Source of the DNA: Bacteroidota bacterium
Lineage (GTDB): Bacteria > Bacteroidota > Bacteroidia > Bacteroidales > UBA1402
NCBI GenBank assembly: GCA_030706285.1
Contig: JAUZOU010000146.1
Coordinates: 1 to 7,359, forward strand
DNA length: 7,359 nt
Direction: 5' to 3'
The position numbers were made by a program, and so were the translations under genes. Positions 5,695 through 7,359 of the stretch are shown here, in pieces. Below the pieces are notes generated by a model that saw nothing but the letters and a program-made list of their open reading frames with translations, was not told the origin of the DNA and ran no database searches. Within the stretch, counting starts at the first letter, position 1, and the number at the start of each line of letters is the position of its first letter.

Positions 5695-6723
5695 ATGAGA
5701 CGAATCAGTGTTGCAATGTTGCTGGCTCTGACTGTAATAGTCCTGAGCCTTCCTTCTTGCTCATCAGGTAAAAAGGATCAAACTAAAAAATCAGAAATTA
5801 CGACAGAAAATGTCAAAGTTATGACGCTGGAGCCAAAGGTCATCGGCCGTGAACTGGAGTTCTCAGCCAATACGGAACCTTGGGAGGAAGTCAATCTTGT
5901 ACCGACCTCACCAGGCCGTATCGAAAAAATATATGTCGAAGTCGGTAGTCGTGTCAGTGCCGGACAATTGCTGGTGCAAATGGACCAGACGAATTTACGT
6001 CAGGCGGAACTTCAGATTAAGAACCAGGAGAACGATTACAAACGCTATGAAACGTTGCACGAAACGGGTGCCATTTCACAGCAAACGTATGACCAGACAA
6101 AAACTCAGCTTAATGTCCAGAAAACCAATCTGTCCTATCTGGTGAACAATACCCGCATCCGGGCACCGTTCAGTGGCGTCATCACCGCCAAAAACTATGA
6201 AGACAAGGAACTGTACACCGGAGCTCAGGCCATTGTAACCATTGCCCAGCTGACTAGTCTGAAGGCTTACATCAATGTGCCGGAAAGCTTTTTCCCGCTG
6301 GTGAAAAAAGGCATGAGATCACAAATCACGTCCGACATCTATCAGGGACAAGCCTTTAATGCCCTTGTGACCAATGTGGCTCCGACAGTCAATGCCAATG
6401 CCCATACTTTCCAAGTAGAGTTGAAGATTCCGAACGGTAATCAAAAGCTTGCTCCGGGCATGTTTGTCCGTGCCAGACTAGAGATGGGGGATGTCCGTGC
6501 AATGGTGGTACCTTATCAGTCCGTCCTGAAATTGCAGGGATCCAATGAACGGTATGTCTTTTTGGAAAAGAATGGAACAGCTGAGCGTATAACCGTTACA
6601 CTGGGTACCCGCTATGATGATCAGGTCGAACTGATTTCCAATGAAATCAATTCGGGAGACCACCTTATCATTGCCGGACAGGCAAAACTGGTTAATGGTA
6701 GCAAACTTAAAGTAGTCGAATAA
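5695..6723 (+). CDS. RND efflux periplasmic adaptor (membrane-fusion) lipoprotein
   Basis: This 342-residue protein links the inner-membrane transporter to the TolC-like channel. The N-terminus is a lipoprotein signal with lipobox LPSC, lipidated at C22; the following SSGKKD lacks a strongly acidic run, so I infer a periplasm-facing anchor rather than surface export. Domains in order: first lipoyl half (about 65-100, with PGRIEKIYVEVGSRVSAGQLL), a short alpha-hairpin (100-150, with ETGAISQQTYDQTKTQL), second lipoyl half (153-185, with RIRAPFSGVI), beta-barrel (185-265, including the APGMFVRARL strand) and membrane-proximal domain (266-342, with VVPYQSVL). This is the full adaptor architecture; the hairpin is short, and total length is below AcrA's. 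It sits between the channel and transporter genes, with 33- and 43-bp gaps, so it is likely cotranscribed with both. Confidence 0.93.
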   Translation: MRRISVAMLLALTVIVLSLPSCSSGKKDQTKKSEITTENVKVMTLEPKVIGRELEFSANTEPWEEVNLVPTSPGRIEKIYVEVGSRVSAGQLLVQMDQTNLRQAELQIKNQENDYKRYETLHETGAISQQTYDQTKTQLNVQKTNLSYLVNNTRIRAPFSGVITAKNYEDKELYTGAQAIVTIAQLTSLKAYINVPESFFPLVKKGMRSQITSDIYQGQAFNALVTNVAPTVNANAHTFQVELKIPNGNQKLAPGMFVRARLEMGDVRAMVVPYQSVLKLQGSNERYVFLEKNGTAERITVTLGTRYDDQVELISNEINSGDHLIIAGQAKLVNGSKLKVVE

Positions 6724-6766
6724 GCCGGAGGCCTATTCGATGCAAGAATTTTAATCGGAAAATAAT

Positions 6767-7359
6767 ATGAGTTTATATAAAAGTGCCGTAAACAAGCCGG
6801 TGACCACATTGATGATCTTTGTGGCCGTCGTGCTGGCAGGCTTGTACTCGCTGAGCAATCTCCCGATCGACCAGTATCCGGAGATTGAACCGCCGTACGT
6901 GACAGTGATGACCACCTACTCGGGAGCCAATGCTTCTGAAATAGAGACCAATGTCACGAAAAAGCTGGAAGATGCCTTCAACAGTGTTCAAGGCATCAAG
7001 AACATCACATCAACCTCTCAGGACAACATGTCCATCATTACGCTGGAATTTAAATATGGAAAGAATCTGGACGAATCGGTCAACGACATCCGTGGCTGTA
7101 TTGACCAGATTTACGACTATCTGCCAACCGGGTGCAGCCGTCCGGCCATTTACAAGTTAAGTACCAGTATGATGCCGATCCTCATGTACACTTTTACAGC
7201 CAAGGAAAGTTACATGGGACTGGAAAAGCTGATCGACGAACAGGTATCCAATCCGCTGAAACGAATCGACGGTATTGGTGCGATTTCTGTTATCGGAGCA
7301 CCTGACCGGTATGTCTACGTCAATGTTGACCAGAATAAACTGGATGCTTACAACCTGAC
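6767..7359 (+). CDS. RND-family (HAE-type) multidrug efflux transporter, N-terminal part (3' end beyond window)
   Basis: The first 197 codons of an inner-membrane proton-driven exporter are present; full-length relatives have over 1000 residues. The start MSLYKSAVNKPVTTLMIF leads into transmembrane helix 1 (about 11-29). LPIDQYPEIEPPYVTV at 32-47 is the hallmark loop of HAE-type RND pumps. The porter domain follows: YSGANASEIETNVTKKLE at 51-68, then ITLEFKYGKNLDESVNDI at 90-108, then IDGIGAISVIGAP at 167-179 and VDQNKLDAYNL at the edge, aligning in order with AcrB. Two cysteines (C111, C123) lie in this first porter subdomain. Substrate cannot be read from this fragment. Position after the adaptor gene completes the pump, and the ATG at 6767 is the only sensible start. 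Confidence 0.94.
   Translation, partial: MSLYKSAVNKPVTTLMIFVAVVLAGLYSLSNLPIDQYPEIEPPYVTVMTTYSGANASEIETNVTKKLEDAFNSVQGIKNITSTSQDNMSIITLEFKYGKNLDESVNDIRGCIDQIYDYLPTGCSRPAIYKLSTSMMPILMYTFTAKESYMGLEKLIDEQVSNPLKRIDGIGAISVIGAPDRYVYVNVDQNKLDAYNL

Noticed and set aside
6724..6766. Possible regulatory element or promoter between adaptor and RND genes
   Set aside because: The 43-bp gap has no TAnnTTTG match and only a trivial 3-bp repeat (GCC/GGC); simple cotranscription explains it.
6621..6991. Minus-strand ORFs across the adaptor/transporter junction
   Set aside because: They are shadows of two strongly supported plus-strand genes and show no recognisable protein features.

Overview
The window looks like a chromosomal segment of a Bacteroidota organism, most likely order Bacteroidales. 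The signs are a TonB-dependent receptor that combines a carboxypeptidase-like N-terminal domain with a plug, intergenic copies of the TAnnTTTG -7 promoter element typical of this phylum, few Shine-Dalgarno sequences, and the gene order itself. Genus cannot be fixed by eye. I see no tRNA, rRNA, CRISPR array, transposase, integrase or attachment site.

Region 1 (1-852): the 5' part of a TonB-dependent outer-membrane receptor runs leftward off the edge. It is separated by about 100 bp from a rightward gene. That gap holds two back-to-back TAnnTTTG elements and a GC-rich inverted repeat.

Region 2 (853-3366): a tight rightward operon of four genes with gaps of 8, 4 and 13 bp: a nitroreductase-family flavoprotein, a Rossmann/DUF2520 protein, a KdsC-type HAD phosphatase (Kdo-8-phosphate phosphatase) and a Maf nucleotide pyrophosphatase. 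A 9-bp hairpin just after maf probably ends it. Kdo synthesis and nucleotide-pool cleaning are the identifiable jobs; the first two genes have no assigned substrate.

Region 3 (3367-7359): a TetR-family regulator with its own promoter is followed by a tripartite RND efflux system: TolC-like outer-membrane channel, lipoprotein membrane-fusion adaptor and HAE-type RND transporter, the last cut by the right edge. The regulator probably controls the pump. Both intergenic regions of this unit share a GCTAATTA word, which lies inside a perfect 12-bp palindrome upstream of the regulator.

Most of the window is ordinary core or efflux genomics. The less expected points are the overlapping divergent promoters, the candidate TetR operator, small ORFs in the tolC-like leader, and the conserved-looking but unexplained grouping of nitroreductase and DUF2520 with kdsC and maf. 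I did not find convincing evidence of a new biological system.
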